Shown here: piece by piece, positions 19,342-28,454 of the stretch
Layout of the letters: every line of letters starts with the position of its first letter
Numbering within the stretch: the first letter of the stretch is position 1
Source of the DNA: Candidatus Solibacter usitatus
GTDB lineage: Bacteria; Acidobacteriota; Terriglobia; Bryobacterales; Bryobacteraceae
Assembly: GCA_016213245.1 (NCBI GenBank)
Contig: JACRBC010000106.1
Coordinates: forward strand, 1-52,870
Direction: 5' to 3'
Length of the DNA stretch: 52,870 bases
Position numbers and translations under genes: made by a program
The notes under the pieces: generated by a model
The model's database searches: none
What the model was told of the DNA's origin: nothing
The model's input: the letters and a program-made list of their open reading frames with translations, nothing else

Positions 19342-19865
19342 CAGCAGACCTCCAGGGCCAGGCAGGCGCCGGCGCGGCGCACAAGCAAGCCGGTGGCCGA
19401 GCCGTAGACGGCGGCGATGGCGGAACTGAGGTTGGAGACGAAGAGCGGCCAGTTGCCGGCTGCGACACGCGGCTGTTCGGGCGGGCAGGACTGCGATGCG
19501 GCCAGCGAGATGGCATTGCGGGAGGCGCCGGCGCCGCAGATAGGATCGAGCAGCGCCCGCAGCAGGAGCACCGCTTCGGAGCAACTCCAGCGGCCGCCGC
19601 TGGAGAGAGCGGCCGGTTGGCCGGCATGTATGCGGTTCAGGACTTCGGCCAGCAGGCGGTCGATCTCCGGCGCGGGGCAATCAACGGCGGCGGCGAGGCG
19701 GGAGGCCTCTTCCCGCACCTGCGATTCCCAGGCCCGGATGTCGTCGAGCAGTGCGCGGCAGGGGGCGCAGCCACGAAGGTGCGCATCGATGGGGCGCCGC
19801 GCGGAGGCCTCGATGGTCAGCTCCAGGTAATCGAACCACTGCTGTTCGGAGATGCCGTGGTGCAT
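19341..19865 (-). CDS. Putative zinc-finger anti-sigma factor
   Basis: The 174-residue protein has an N-terminal zinc-binding HxxxCxxC motif (HLRGCAPC, residues 29-36) within the typical anti-sigma helix arrangement (LELTIEASARRPIDAHLRGC). The C-terminal part, residues 100-174, is unusual. It has no clear transmembrane helix and reads like a small domain with several Cys (SCSEAVLL, CGAG, QSCPP). So it would be a soluble ZAS-type anti-sigma factor holding the ECF sigma in check. It starts four bases after the sigma gene stop, with GGGAG upstream. The soluble form plus the following membrane protein suggests a split sensor (inference). Confidence 0.82.
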   Translation of the reverse strand: MHHGISEQQWFDYLELTIEASARRPIDAHLRGCAPCRALLDDIRAWESQVREEASRLAAAVDCPAPEIDRLLAEVLNRIHAGQPAALSSGGRWSCSEAVLLLRALLDPICGAGASRNAISLAASQSCPPEQPRVAAGNWPLFVSNLSSAIAAVYGSATGLLVRRAGACLALEVC

Positions 19866-19869
19866 CGGT

Positions 19870-20418
19870 TCACACTCCCTTCATCATCCTGGCCAGCTTC
19901 TTCTTGCACTGAAACACCCTCCACTGGACGGTGCCCATGGGCATGTCCAGCACGGTCGAGATCTCGTGATACTCCAGTCCGTCGATGTAGCGCAGGGCCA
20001 GAATGCGCCGGGACAGGGGATCGAGCGCGGCCAGGGACTGGCGCAGCAGCGAGCGGAGGTAGCCGTCCGGGCCGGAGACGGGCAGGTGGTCCTGGAGCCC
20101 GTCGATCTCAACGGTCCCGGCCGAGCGGCCGGCTCTTCTCAAGTGCATCAGGTGGGCGTTGCGGGCGATGCGGTAGATCCAGGCGCGGAAGCTCTCGTGG
20201 CTGCGCAGCAGGTGGGCCTGCCTGAAGACAGCCAGCATGACCTCCTGGACGAGGTCCTCGGCCAGGTGGACGGCGCAGCCCCGCAGCCGGAAGTAGCGCA
20301 CCAGGCGGGGAGCGAAGAGCCGGAAGACGGGCGCGTAGGAGCCCGGCGAGGGCGCCTGCAGGAACAGGCCGACGGCACTCGATTCGGAATCTTCGAGTTC
20401 AAGCGGCGTCGAGGTCAT
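19870..20418 (-). CDS. ECF RNA polymerase sigma factor
   Basis: The 182-residue sigma-70 family protein has region 2 at about residues 30-95 (LAEDLVQEVMLAVFRQ, SFRAWIYRIARNAHL) and region 4 at about 125-178 (LDPLSRRILALRYIDGL, YHEISTVLDMPMGTVQWRVF). There is no region 1 or 3, as expected for ECF sigmas. The start MTSTPLELED at 20418 is chosen because upstream in-frame sequence is Arg/Pro-rich and unlike the family. A TATCCT (plus-strand 20441-20446) about 23 bases before the start could be the -10. It heads the operon with the anti-sigma factor and membrane protein. Autoregulation would be typical but is not shown here. Confidence 0.92.
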   Translation of the reverse strand: MTSTPLELEDSESSAVGLFLQAPSPGSYAPVFRLFAPRLVRYFRLRGCAVHLAEDLVQEVMLAVFRQAHLLRSHESFRAWIYRIARNAHLMHLRRAGRSAGTVEIDGLQDHLPVSGPDGYLRSLLRQSLAALDPLSRRILALRYIDGLEYHEISTVLDMPMGTVQWRVFQCKKKLARMMKGV

Positions 20419-20519
20419 GGCTGTGGGTAGACAGGTCACAAGGATATACCAGCGGAGCGCCTCATACTGAAGATGCCGCGCGGGCGGTGTTTGTTTGGAC
20501 GGCGTCGTTTTCAGGACTG

Positions 20520-20638
20520 CGGCCGCGGGCTCGACGGGCCATCGGCCGCGGGTTCGACGAGATGGATATCCGGGTGCCGGCGCGCAGCCCGGACCCCCGG
20601 TTACCGCCCGCGGCAAGAAATATATTTCAGGACCTGAA
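20520..20638. promoter_or_regulatory. Direct repeat and palindrome between the sigma gene and citrate synthase
   Basis: A 17-base direct repeat with one mismatch (CGGCCGCGGGCTCGACG, 20520-20536, and 20543-20559) lies in the 299-base divergent gap. Closer to citrate synthase is a palindrome TTCAGG-A-CCTGAA (20626-20638), followed by TTGACC at 20648-20653, which could be a -35 box. The -10 region is not clear. The palindrome could be an operator for citrate synthase; this is inference. Confidence 0.4.
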
Positions 20639-20723
20639 TGTCACCTATTGACCTGAGACGCGTCTTTTGATACCGATGGTTGTGTCGCTGCGATTCGCGG
20701 CAGATTGAATTCAGGGGGTGACG

Positions 20724-22022
<1,299 letters not shown>

Positions 22023-22046
22023 CGCCCGGTCTGGCATCGCAGGTGG

Positions 22047-22090
22047 TGAACGACGGCCCTGGAGCCTCAAGGCTCCAGGGCCGTCGTTCA
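22047..22090 (+). terminator. gltA terminator: Long perfect hairpin after citrate synthase
   Basis: A 20-bp perfect stem has arms 22047-22066 and 22071-22090 around the loop TCAA, 25 bases after the gltA stop. The inner arms are CTGGAGCC and GGCTCCAG. There is no T-run after it. Stability suggests a terminator or a 3'-end block to exonucleases. Confidence 0.75.
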
Positions 22091-22223
22091 TGTGGGGAAT
22101 GTCCACAGTCAGACCGGGCAGGGAGCGGCGGCAGCAATATTTTTCCGCATAGAGTTGTAATTGTCGACATACACGTATTAAATATATATAGGTTTGAATC
22201 TCATGTGTGAGCACGGAGCAATT

Positions 22224-23960
22224 ATGACAACTAAGTTGGGTTTCATTCCGCGATGGGTGATCGCGGGCATGGTTGGGGTACTAGCGGCGCAGGCGGGGCA
22301 GCACACCAAGGCCGTGGTGAAGCCCGAAGTGCTGAACCGGCTGCTGGAGCGGTTGGGACCGAACGCCGCCATCAAGGATTACTATGTCGGGACCGAAGCC
22401 TGCCTGGGCTGCCACCAGGACAAGCAGGAGTTCCGTTCGAGCCTGCACTATACGGGCCTGAAGACGGCGATAGACGATCGCTTCAGCATGCAGACGCAGT
22501 GGGGCGTGATCGCCGACTACGACAACAACGGCGTGGACGACTTCAAGCAGGGGCTCGACTTCAACAAGATCAAGAGCGCCTTCGACCAGTTCAAGCCGAA
22601 CGCGCCGGTCCTGGGATACAAGGCAGGCAAAGGTTACGTGGTGACCATTGCCGGCGTGGAGTACCTGGCGGGCTTCATCCATGGAGGCAGCGGATCCTAT
22701 AAGCAGCGGTTTGTGCTCCGCTTTCCGGTGACGGACCGGGCCAGCGGCTGGAGCGCGGACTACTACTACAGCCCTGTACAGTTCAACGAGGTGAGCCGGT
22801 CGTACGTGAAGTACTCGGACAACTACTGGTACAACGCCGACAACACGCCGAAGATCACGTCGCTGCCGACGGCCAAGCAGGCGGCCACGCTGGGCAAGTC
22901 GTTCAACAAGGACTGCGTGGGCTGCCACTCGACGCAGTTCGGGGTGTCGCAGGACTCCAACGGGGAGTGGGTTTCCAGCGTGCCGACGCCGGTGTACACG
23001 CCTCCGGATTCGCCGCACTGGCTGGATCTGGACGGCAACGGCTGGGGAGAGGCGTACAACATCGGTTGCGAGCGCTGCCACGGCCCCGGAGTGCGGCACA
23101 TCATCAACCTGGGCGACCCCTACAAGCTGCTGAACCCGGCGCGCGATTTCACGGCCAAGCAGCAGAACGAGTTGTGCGGCTCCTGCCATTCCCGCGGCAC
23201 GTCGGCGGACGGCAAGCACGAGTACCCGATGTCGCTGAGCGGCGAGGACTATGGCCGCAACCTGGGCGCGTCGCTGTTCGACGGGTTCATGATTGCCAAA
23301 CCGGGACTGTGGCCGGACGGCAAGACGTCCAAGCAGCACCACCAGCAGTTGCAGGATCTGATGAAGTCGGCCAAGTGGGAGTTCCAGTTCCACAAGGTGA
23401 CCTGCAGCGACTGCCACGACGTGCACGGGGCCACGCGCAAGCACATCAAGAAGGTGCTGGAGGTCGACGGCGCCGGCGGGGCGAAGCTGAAGATCAACGT
23501 CAAGGTGGAGGACAATACGCTCTGCCTGGCGTGCCACGCCGGTTTTGGCCCGTTCGTGGGACTGAAGCGCGAGGACATCGCCATGGCCGGGGCCAACTCC
23601 GCGATGATCGCCAAGGTGGTGGAGGACCACACCAAGCACCTCTACGACCCGGACGGGAAGATGGGGCTGAGCCGTTGCACGGAGTGCCACATGGCGCGCA
23701 TGGCGGCTAGCGGCGATCCCTACGACATGGCCTCGCACACGTTCGAGGTGGTGGCGCCGGAGAAGACCCTGAAGTACCAGGCGCAGGGCGGCATGCCGAA
23801 CTCCTGCGCGGTGCGCTGCCACCGGCCGCTGGCGCCGCTGTTCGGGCTGCCGGCCGACCCGTCGCTGGTGACGTGGAACGAGTCCAGCGACGTCGAGTTG
23901 TCGAACTGGCTGGCCAAGTACTACGGCCCGAACGGGTCGTGGTGGAAGACCGCCCAGTAA
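22224..23960 (+). CDS. Secreted multiheme cytochrome c with eight heme sites
   Basis: The 578-residue protein starts at ATG 22224 (GGAG just upstream) with a signal peptide (LGFIPRWVIAGMVGVLAAQAG). I count seven CxxCH heme motifs with the first Cys at residues 60 (CLGCH), 231 (CVGCH), 282 (CERCH), 318 (CGSCH), 394 (CSDCH), 434 (CLACH) and 485 (CTECH). An eighth site at 528 has the wider form CAVRCH. It is a periplasmic electron-transfer or redox protein, of the class with doubled CxxCH motifs and paired later hemes (CSDCHDVHG). It does not match NrfA (no CxxCK). It stands alone, between terminators. The reaction is unknown; nitrogen- or metal-linked electron transfer are possible. Confidence 0.92.
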   Translation: MTTKLGFIPRWVIAGMVGVLAAQAGQHTKAVVKPEVLNRLLERLGPNAAIKDYYVGTEACLGCHQDKQEFRSSLHYTGLKTAIDDRFSMQTQWGVIADYDNNGVDDFKQGLDFNKIKSAFDQFKPNAPVLGYKAGKGYVVTIAGVEYLAGFIHGGSGSYKQRFVLRFPVTDRASGWSADYYYSPVQFNEVSRSYVKYSDNYWYNADNTPKITSLPTAKQAATLGKSFNKDCVGCHSTQFGVSQDSNGEWVSSVPTPVYTPPDSPHWLDLDGNGWGEAYNIGCERCHGPGVRHIINLGDPYKLLNPARDFTAKQQNELCGSCHSRGTSADGKHEYPMSLSGEDYGRNLGASLFDGFMIAKPGLWPDGKTSKQHHQQLQDLMKSAKWEFQFHKVTCSDCHDVHGATRKHIKKVLEVDGAGGAKLKINVKVEDNTLCLACHAGFGPFVGLKREDIAMAGANSAMIAKVVEDHTKHLYDPDGKMGLSRCTECHMARMAASGDPYDMASHTFEVVAPEKTLKYQAQGGMPNSCAVRCHRPLAPLFGLPADPSLVTWNESSDVELSNWLAKYYGPNGSWWKTAQ

Positions 23961-23983
23961 CGCCAGGCGCCGAGTTCAGGTGG

Positions 23984-24015
23984 ACGGCCCCGGTTCCAAA
24001 CGGATCCGGGGCCGT
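23984..24015 (+). terminator. Terminator of the multiheme cytochrome gene
   Basis: ACGGCCCCGG (23984-23993) pairs perfectly with CCGGGGCCGT (24006-24015) around a 12-base loop and is followed by TTCGTCT. It lies 23 bases after the cytochrome stop. Confidence 0.7.
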
Positions 24016-24021
24016 TTCGTC

Positions 24022-24027
24022 TATACT
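24022..24027 (+). promoter_or_regulatory. -10-like TATACT before the small secreted protein
   Basis: TATACT lies 33 bases before the ATG at 24060. No good -35 box is visible because the spacing would fall in the preceding terminator. Tentative. Confidence 0.35.
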
Positions 24028-24059
24028 TAGGTCAAGATTCCCTCAGGAGGGGTATCAGC

Positions 24060-24368
24060 ATGAAGAAACTGGGACTGTTCATGATGCTCGCCGCCGTGTC
24101 GGCGTTTGCGGGCGAGATGACGGGCTACATTTCGGAGTCCAAGTGCGGCGCCAAGCACGCCGACGGCTCCGACGGCAGCATCAAGTGCGTATCGGGCTGC
24201 ATCAAGGGCGGCGCCAAGCCGGTGCTGGTGGTGGACGGCAAGGTGCTGTCGATCGTCAACCCGGAGAAGGTGGCCGAGGCGCTCTACGGCAAGAAGGTGA
24301 ACGTGACGGCGCACAGCGACGGCAAGTCCGACTCTGTGACGCTGGACAAGATCGCGGCCGCGAACTAA
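24060..24368 (+). CDS. Small secreted protein, DUF5818-like
   Basis: The 102-residue protein has a clear signal peptide (MKKLGLFMMLAAVSAFAGE) and a mature part with three cysteines (SKCG, KCVSGC). The TGYISESKCGAKHADG start and the short beta-rich tail (VLVVDGKVLSIVN, KVNVTAHSDG) resemble acidobacterial proteins annotated as DUF5818. The fold suggests a small OB-like periplasmic domain, but the role is not known. Start codon is well supported by AGGAGGGG nine bases upstream. It follows the cytochrome terminator and has its own -10-like box, so it is likely transcribed alone. Confidence 0.8.
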   Translation: MKKLGLFMMLAAVSAFAGEMTGYISESKCGAKHADGSDGSIKCVSGCIKGGAKPVLVVDGKVLSIVNPEKVAEALYGKKVNVTAHSDGKSDSVTLDKIAAAN

Positions 24369-24405
24369 CCAGCTCCGGTTCCGATTGAAGGGGCGGGGCG
24401 GGCTG

Positions 24406-25497
24406 CTATTGCAGTTTGCCCCGCCCTTCGACTTTCCAGACCTCGACGACCTCGTCGCCCCGGATGCCGTAGACCTGCTCGTGGAGGTTGACGGCGACGC
24501 AGATGTGGTTGGGGAGGACGCGAAGCCGGTCGCCGACGGAGAAGGCGGTGGACTCGGCGTGGAGGTCGACGTAGCCGTGCTCCTCGTTCATCTTGTGGAA
24601 GCGGGCCTGGGGGGCTTCCAGGATCTCGCCCCAGGTGACGTCGGCGGAGTAGCCGAGCCGGTCGGAGGAGAAGGTCTTGGAGCCGCCGTCGATGATCATG
24701 CGGCCGGGGGCGGTGGAGACGACGGTGGTGAGGATGGTGGCGGCGCAGTCGGCGCGGGTGCAGGCGCCGGAGTAGATCGTGTTGCGGTCGTTGAAGATGT
24801 AGGTGCCGGGGCGGATCTCGTTCAGCGTGGGGATGGTGTGGGAGTGCCAGAGCAGGGGAGTGGAGCCGCCGGAGACGATTTCCGGGTGGAGGGAATTTTG
24901 CTCCAAGTGTCGAATAGTGTCGAATAGTGTCGAACGCAGGGTTTCGAGATCGGCCTGGCCGCGGTCGTCAAGTTCTTTGATATGACCGGGATAGAAGGCG
25001 ATGCCACGCCAGCGCAGGTGGGGCAGGCGGCTGAGGCCCTCGACAAGCGACAGAAGCTCGCCGCCGGGCTGGACGCCGACGCGGCCGAGGCCGACGTCGA
25101 TCTCGGCCAGGACGCCGATCTCGACCCCGGCGGCGCGGGCGGCGTCGGAGATGGGGCGGGCGACGGCGAGGGAGTCGAGCGAGACGGTCAGCTCGGTACG
25201 CCGGGCCACTTCGGTGAGGCGCTGGAGCTTGTGGCGGCCGATGACGGGGTAGGCCAGCAGCAGGTCCGGCGTGCCGGATTGGAGCATGACCTCGGCCTCG
25301 GTGGACTTGGCGACGGAGAGCCCGGCGGCACCGAGCTCGACCTGGCGGCGGCCGAGGGCGGGGATCTTGTGGGTTTTGGTGTGGGGGCGGAGGCGGAGCC
25401 CGTTGGAGCGGGCGTAATCGGCGGCCTTGTGGAGGTTGCGCTCCATGATGTCGAGGTCGATGACGATGGCGGGGGTGTCGAGGTCGGAGAGGCGCAT
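24406..25497 (-). CDS. PLP-dependent D-threonine aldolase / D-serine dehydratase family enzyme
   Basis: The 363-residue protein has an alanine-racemase-like N-terminal barrel with the PLP lysine in RPHTKTHKIPALG. Motifs LDSLAVARPISDAA, EIDVGLGRVGV and VSGGSTPLLWH follow. The C-terminal domain has the metal-site PNHICVAVN (His and Cys two apart), as in D-threonine aldolase and eukaryotic-type D-serine dehydratase. It would cleave or dehydrate a D-beta-hydroxy amino acid in the cytoplasm. Start MRLSDLDTPAIVID at 25497 matches the family; upstream in-frame sequence crosses an antitoxin relic and is not coding. An internal triplicated decamer (24906-24935) alters the RSTLFDTIRH segment. Confidence 0.9.
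   Translation of the reverse strand: MRLSDLDTPAIVIDLDIMERNLHKAADYARSNGLRLRPHTKTHKIPALGRRQVELGAAGLSVAKSTEAEVMLQSGTPDLLLAYPVIGRHKLQRLTEVARRTELTVSLDSLAVARPISDAARAAGVEIGVLAEIDVGLGRVGVQPGGELLSLVEGLSRLPHLRWRGIAFYPGHIKELDDRGQADLETLRSTLFDTIRHLEQNSLHPEIVSGGSTPLLWHSHTIPTLNEIRPGTYIFNDRNTIYSGACTRADCAATILTTVVSTAPGRMIIDGGSKTFSSDRLGYSADVTWGEILEAPQARFHKMNEEHGYVDLHAESTAFSVGDRLRVLPNHICVAVNLHEQVYGIRGDEVVEVWKVEGRGKLQ
24906..24935 (+). repeat. Three tandem 10-bp repeats inside the D-threonine-aldolase-like gene
   Basis: AGTGTCGAAT occurs at 24906-24915 and 24916-24925, and AGTGTCGAAC at 24926-24935. Ten-base units do not keep frame singly, but three add exactly ten codons, so the reading frame survives. The encoded stretch is RSTLFDTIRH on the minus strand. 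Confidence 0.9.
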
Positions 25498-25618
25498 GGG
25501 TGCAGGACTATTATCGCGCAGGGGTTGGGCGGGCGGAGGTTTAGCCGTTGATGAAGGGGATGAACGCGGAGCAGCGGAATGGCGGCTTGCGACAGCGGCG
25601 GACATACCGAGGAGGGCA

Positions 25619-25752
25619 ATGATGGCGACGAAGAACAGGTCGGGGATATCGATGCGGCGCAGGAACTGGCCGGGAAGCGTGGGTTGCCGTACCAGACCTA
25701 CATCAAGGGGTTGCTGCACCAAGCCCTGGAGCGGGAGCGCAAGGCGGGGTGA
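25619..25752 (+). pseudogene. CopG-family (BrnA-like) antitoxin remnant
   Basis: A start region with GGAGGG followed by ATGATG (25619) reads MMATKNRSGIS, typical of the N-terminal side of the ribbon strand. The frame shifts around 25645-25655, and the next frame reads AAQELAGKRGLPYQTYIKG and then LLHQALERERKAG to a stop at 25750-25752. The second part is the characteristic helix-turn-helix end of CopG-type antitoxins. The bridging residues of the ribbon (normally SIRID plus a few) are missing, so this looks like a small frameshifting deletion. No toxin gene is adjacent. A 57-residue open frame from ATG 25579 also covers the C-terminal part. Confidence 0.55.
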
Positions 25753-25780
25753 GGTTGGGGGTGGCGCCGATTCGTGAAGG

Positions 25781-27256
25781 TCAGGATGGGAGCCCGACGT
25801 CGAAGCGGCCGGCCACGTTGAAGGTCCTATGGTGGCCGTTCAGGCGCACGGACAGGCGGAGGGGCGCGGGGCCTGACCAGGCGCCGGTGAGGCGGCCTGA
25901 GTGGAAGCGATAGGAGAGGGTGCGGCCGGCCCAGGAGAGGGTCTGGCCGAAGCCGTCTTTGAGGAAGGCGGCCGTGACAGTGGGGGCGAGGGTGAGGGCG
26001 CCGTCGAGGTGGAGGGTGACGCCGAGGAGGAAGCGCTGGACGATGCGGATGAGGTTGGCGGGGTATTCGCAGTACTTGGAGGCGCCGAAGCCGCCGTTGG
26101 GGCTGTAGCGCTCGCGCCAGTACCAGTCGCTTGTCTTACCGGCGCGGGAGACGCGGAGGAGGGTGTCGAGCAAGCCGGCGTCGTCGCCCATGCGGGCGCG
26201 GGCCTGGGCTTCGACATACCAGACGCGGCCCATGGCGGCGAGGTCCTGGCGGTCGGGGTGGGTGAACTCCCAGGCTTCGTAACTGGAGGGGCCGGTGACG
26301 ATGCCGGTGGGCATGCCGCCGTAGTAGAAGCGGGGCTCGCTCTTGAGACGCGGCCAGAGGACGGACTGCTGGGCGGGAGTGAGGCAGTTGAAGGCGAGGG
26401 CGGCCCAGTCGCCATCGGAGAGGCCGTGGGAGGAGATGGGGCCGCGCTGGGGATGGATGTACTCGGCGAACTGCCGGCCGGTCCAGAAGCGCTCTATGAA
26501 GTGCTTGCGGATGCGGGCGGCGAGATGTTCGAAGCGGCGCGCCGAGGCGTTGTCGCCGAGCAGGCGGTTGAGGACGGCGGCGCGGAGGAAGGCGTCGACG
26601 GCGTGGGGCTGGGTGACGGAGTCGCGGTCGACGCGGGTGGGGCGCTCGACGTAGTAGCCGGCGCCGCGGACGGCGCCATCGGGGGTGACGAGCGAGGCGA
26701 GCTGGGCGGCGGCGAGATTAACCGAGGCGATACGGGCGGCGAGCCACGGGCGGTCCAGGGTGTGGCGGAAGATGACGTCGGCGTTCTGGATGTAGGTGGG
26801 GGCGGCGAGGGCGGCCAGCGGATTGGCGGGCACCCAGTGGGTGTAGAGGCCGCCATTGGGGTCGACGGTGGCGGTGTAGCCGGCCGGGCCGATAGTCTTG
26901 CCGGCCTCGGCGGGGAGGACGGCGATGGGCAGCGAGCCGTCGGGGCGCTGGAAGCGGCGGACATAGTCGAAGTTCAGCAGCGCGGTTTCAGTCTGGCCGA
27001 GCCGGAGCAGGGCATCGGTGAGCTGGTGGCCGTCGAGTGAGGGATAGGTGTTGCCGTAGCCGAAGCCGCGGCCGTCGGCGCAGACGGAGAAGTAGCCGGG
27101 GAAGACGGCGGGGTTGACGGAGGCGAGCACGTTGCGGCGTGCGGCCTGCTGGTAGGCTTCGGCGAGCAGGGGATCGGGCAGGTCGGGCTCAACGCCGGCG
27201 GAAAGAGCCGCCGGCAGGCAGAGGGAGAGGGCGGTGCGGCGGGTGATGCGGGTCAC
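25781..27256 (-). CDS. Secreted (alpha/alpha)6-barrel glycosidase-like protein
   Basis: The 491-residue protein has an N-terminal signal with two Arg pairs spread out (MTRITRRTALSLCLPAALSAG). Repeated helical pairs with aromatic-acidic motifs follow (GYGNTYPSLDGHQLTDALL, TATVDPNGGLYTHWVPANP, HGLSDGDWAALAFN, YEAWEFTHPDRQDL, YSPNGGFGASKYCEYPANL). This is the style of (alpha/alpha)6 glycoside hydrolases such as alpha-L-rhamnosidase or trehalase-like families. I cannot assign the family. The C-terminal part is a beta-sandwich-like domain (GQTLSWAGRTLSYRFHSG). The start overlaps the upstream gene by four bases (ATGA), so the two are translationally coupled. Confidence 0.72.
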   Translation of the reverse strand: MTRITRRTALSLCLPAALSAGVEPDLPDPLLAEAYQQAARRNVLASVNPAVFPGYFSVCADGRGFGYGNTYPSLDGHQLTDALLRLGQTETALLNFDYVRRFQRPDGSLPIAVLPAEAGKTIGPAGYTATVDPNGGLYTHWVPANPLAALAAPTYIQNADVIFRHTLDRPWLAARIASVNLAAAQLASLVTPDGAVRGAGYYVERPTRVDRDSVTQPHAVDAFLRAAVLNRLLGDNASARRFEHLAARIRKHFIERFWTGRQFAEYIHPQRGPISSHGLSDGDWAALAFNCLTPAQQSVLWPRLKSEPRFYYGGMPTGIVTGPSSYEAWEFTHPDRQDLAAMGRVWYVEAQARARMGDDAGLLDTLLRVSRAGKTSDWYWRERYSPNGGFGASKYCEYPANLIRIVQRFLLGVTLHLDGALTLAPTVTAAFLKDGFGQTLSWAGRTLSYRFHSGRLTGAWSGPAPLRLSVRLNGHHRTFNVAGRFDVGLPS

Positions 27257-27972
27257 TTTTTCTTGGGGGGGATGAAGCGGACCGAGACGCGCGGCGGGGA
27301 CTTGCGGTAGACGAGTTCGAGGTCCTTGGGGCGGATCTTGCCCTCGATCTGGAAGTAGAGGAAGCCGGAGACGGGCTTGTCGAGCTCTTCGGAATCCGGC
27401 AGGAGCTTTTCCTTGAGGACTTCGAGGAGGGGGCTGGCCTTGGCGGGCTTGTCCTCGATGGAGGCGGTGGCCTCGGAGGTGTCGGCGGTGGCCGAGCCGA
27501 CGTTGGGAGACTGGCCGGGGACGGGCAGACCGCCGCCGGGATAGCCGCCTCCTGGATAACCGCCGCCGGGGTAACCGCCGGGATAGCCGCCGATGGGGAT
27601 GCGGCGCTGCTCCGACATGCCGGCGCCCTGCGTGCCGCCGCGGGAAGAGACGACCATGACGGAGCTGCCGGCGATCTGGGAGGGCTCCAGGGGGCGGGAG
27701 CGCTGGCCGTCGCGGTCGGAGCGGAGGAGGAAGTCGTCGCGATCGAGGCGGAACTTTTCGCCGGGGGCGGGGGTGATCTTGACCTGGACGACGAGGATGT
27801 CATTGCCGGGGTCCTGGCCGAGGGCCTTGCGCATTTCGTCGCGGTCGAGGTAGGCGGTGGCCTCGATGGAGACACGCTGATCGGCGCCGGCGCCGGAGGG
27901 GGTTTTCAGGTTGGGCTTGTCGTCCGCGCAGAGGAGACCGGCGGCCAGCAGTGCGGCAACGAGAGTGCGCAT
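27253..27972 (-). CDS. Secreted protein with Gly/Pro/Tyr repeats, unknown function
   Basis: The 239-residue protein starts with a signal peptide (MRTLVAALLAAGLLCADD). A beta-rich domain follows (VSIEATAYLDRDEMRKALG, NDILVVQVKITPAPGEKF, RLDRDDFLLRSD), then a low-complexity segment of PGGGY-type units (GGYPGGYPGGGYPGGGY, about residues 125-145). The C-terminal domain has GFLYFQIEGKIRPKDLELVY. The tail RFIPPKKK is basic. I do not know the family. The start at 27972 is chosen for its signal peptide; upstream in-frame sequence overlaps VapC antisense. It is first in a two-gene unit with the glycosidase-like protein. Confidence 0.75.
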   Translation of the reverse strand: MRTLVAALLAAGLLCADDKPNLKTPSGAGADQRVSIEATAYLDRDEMRKALGQDPGNDILVVQVKITPAPGEKFRLDRDDFLLRSDRDGQRSRPLEPSQIAGSSVMVVSSRGGTQGAGMSEQRRIPIGGYPGGYPGGGYPGGGYPGGGLPVPGQSPNVGSATADTSEATASIEDKPAKASPLLEVLKEKLLPDSEELDKPVSGFLYFQIEGKIRPKDLELVYRKSPPRVSVRFIPPKKK

Positions 27973-28028
27973 GGCTATCCTCACTGTATAACGGACGCGG
28001 GCGGGGAGTGGGGGGTTGCAGGGGACGG

Positions 28029-28454
28029 TTAGAAGGGGGTGCGGTGGCGGAGTCCCTGGAAGCGCCGGAAGTCGCGGTCGGTGGTGATCCACTCGCAGCC
28101 GTGCTCGATGGCCAGCGCGGCGAACCAGGCATCCTGGACGAGGTTTCCTGCGGCCTGGACGGAGGTGCAAAGGGAGCTGAAGATACCCCAGTGGCGAGGG
28201 CCGGGATTGATTACCTGACAGTGCGTTGGGGCGAGCAAGGCGCCGGCGAATCTCAGCGTCTCTTCGAGGGTGCTGGGGCGGGCGAAGATGCGGGGATGGG
28301 TGGCGATGCGTACAACGGAAGCAAGGACCTGCGGTGAGAGTCCGTAGGAAGCTGGACCGCCGACCAAATCGAGAAGCCACTTTCTATAAGCGGAGTGATT
28401 GGTGCTATCAGCGCGGAAGGCGTATAGCAAGACGTTGACGTCGGGCAGGATCAC
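28029..28454 (-). CDS. vapC: VapC-family PIN-domain toxin
   Basis: The 141-residue PIN ribonuclease opens MILPDVNVLLYAF, with the first active-site Asp at residue 5. The C-terminal acidic cluster is NLVQDAWFAALA and ITTDRDFRRF. It belongs to the subgroup with THPRIF after the second helix (SVVRIATHPRIF), in which the usual Glu of the second helix is not present. Such toxins cleave tRNA or rRNA. The start overlaps the antitoxin stop by four bases, the classical coupled arrangement that keeps toxin below antitoxin. Confidence 0.92.
   Translation of the reverse strand: MILPDVNVLLYAFRADSTNHSAYRKWLLDLVGGPASYGLSPQVLASVVRIATHPRIFARPSTLEETLRFAGALLAPTHCQVINPGPRHWGIFSSLCTSVQAAGNLVQDAWFAALAIEHGCEWITTDRDFRRFQGLRHRTPF

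Noticed and set aside
18427..19680. Full 417-codon frame of the ECF-operon membrane protein
   Set aside because: The first 113 codons overlap the anti-sigma gene in another frame and are Arg/Pro-rich; the coupled ATG at 19341 is the natural start.
22047..22090. tRNA or riboswitch
   Set aside because: A simple perfect hairpin with a 4-base loop after the gltA stop; no cloverleaf or ligand-binding core.
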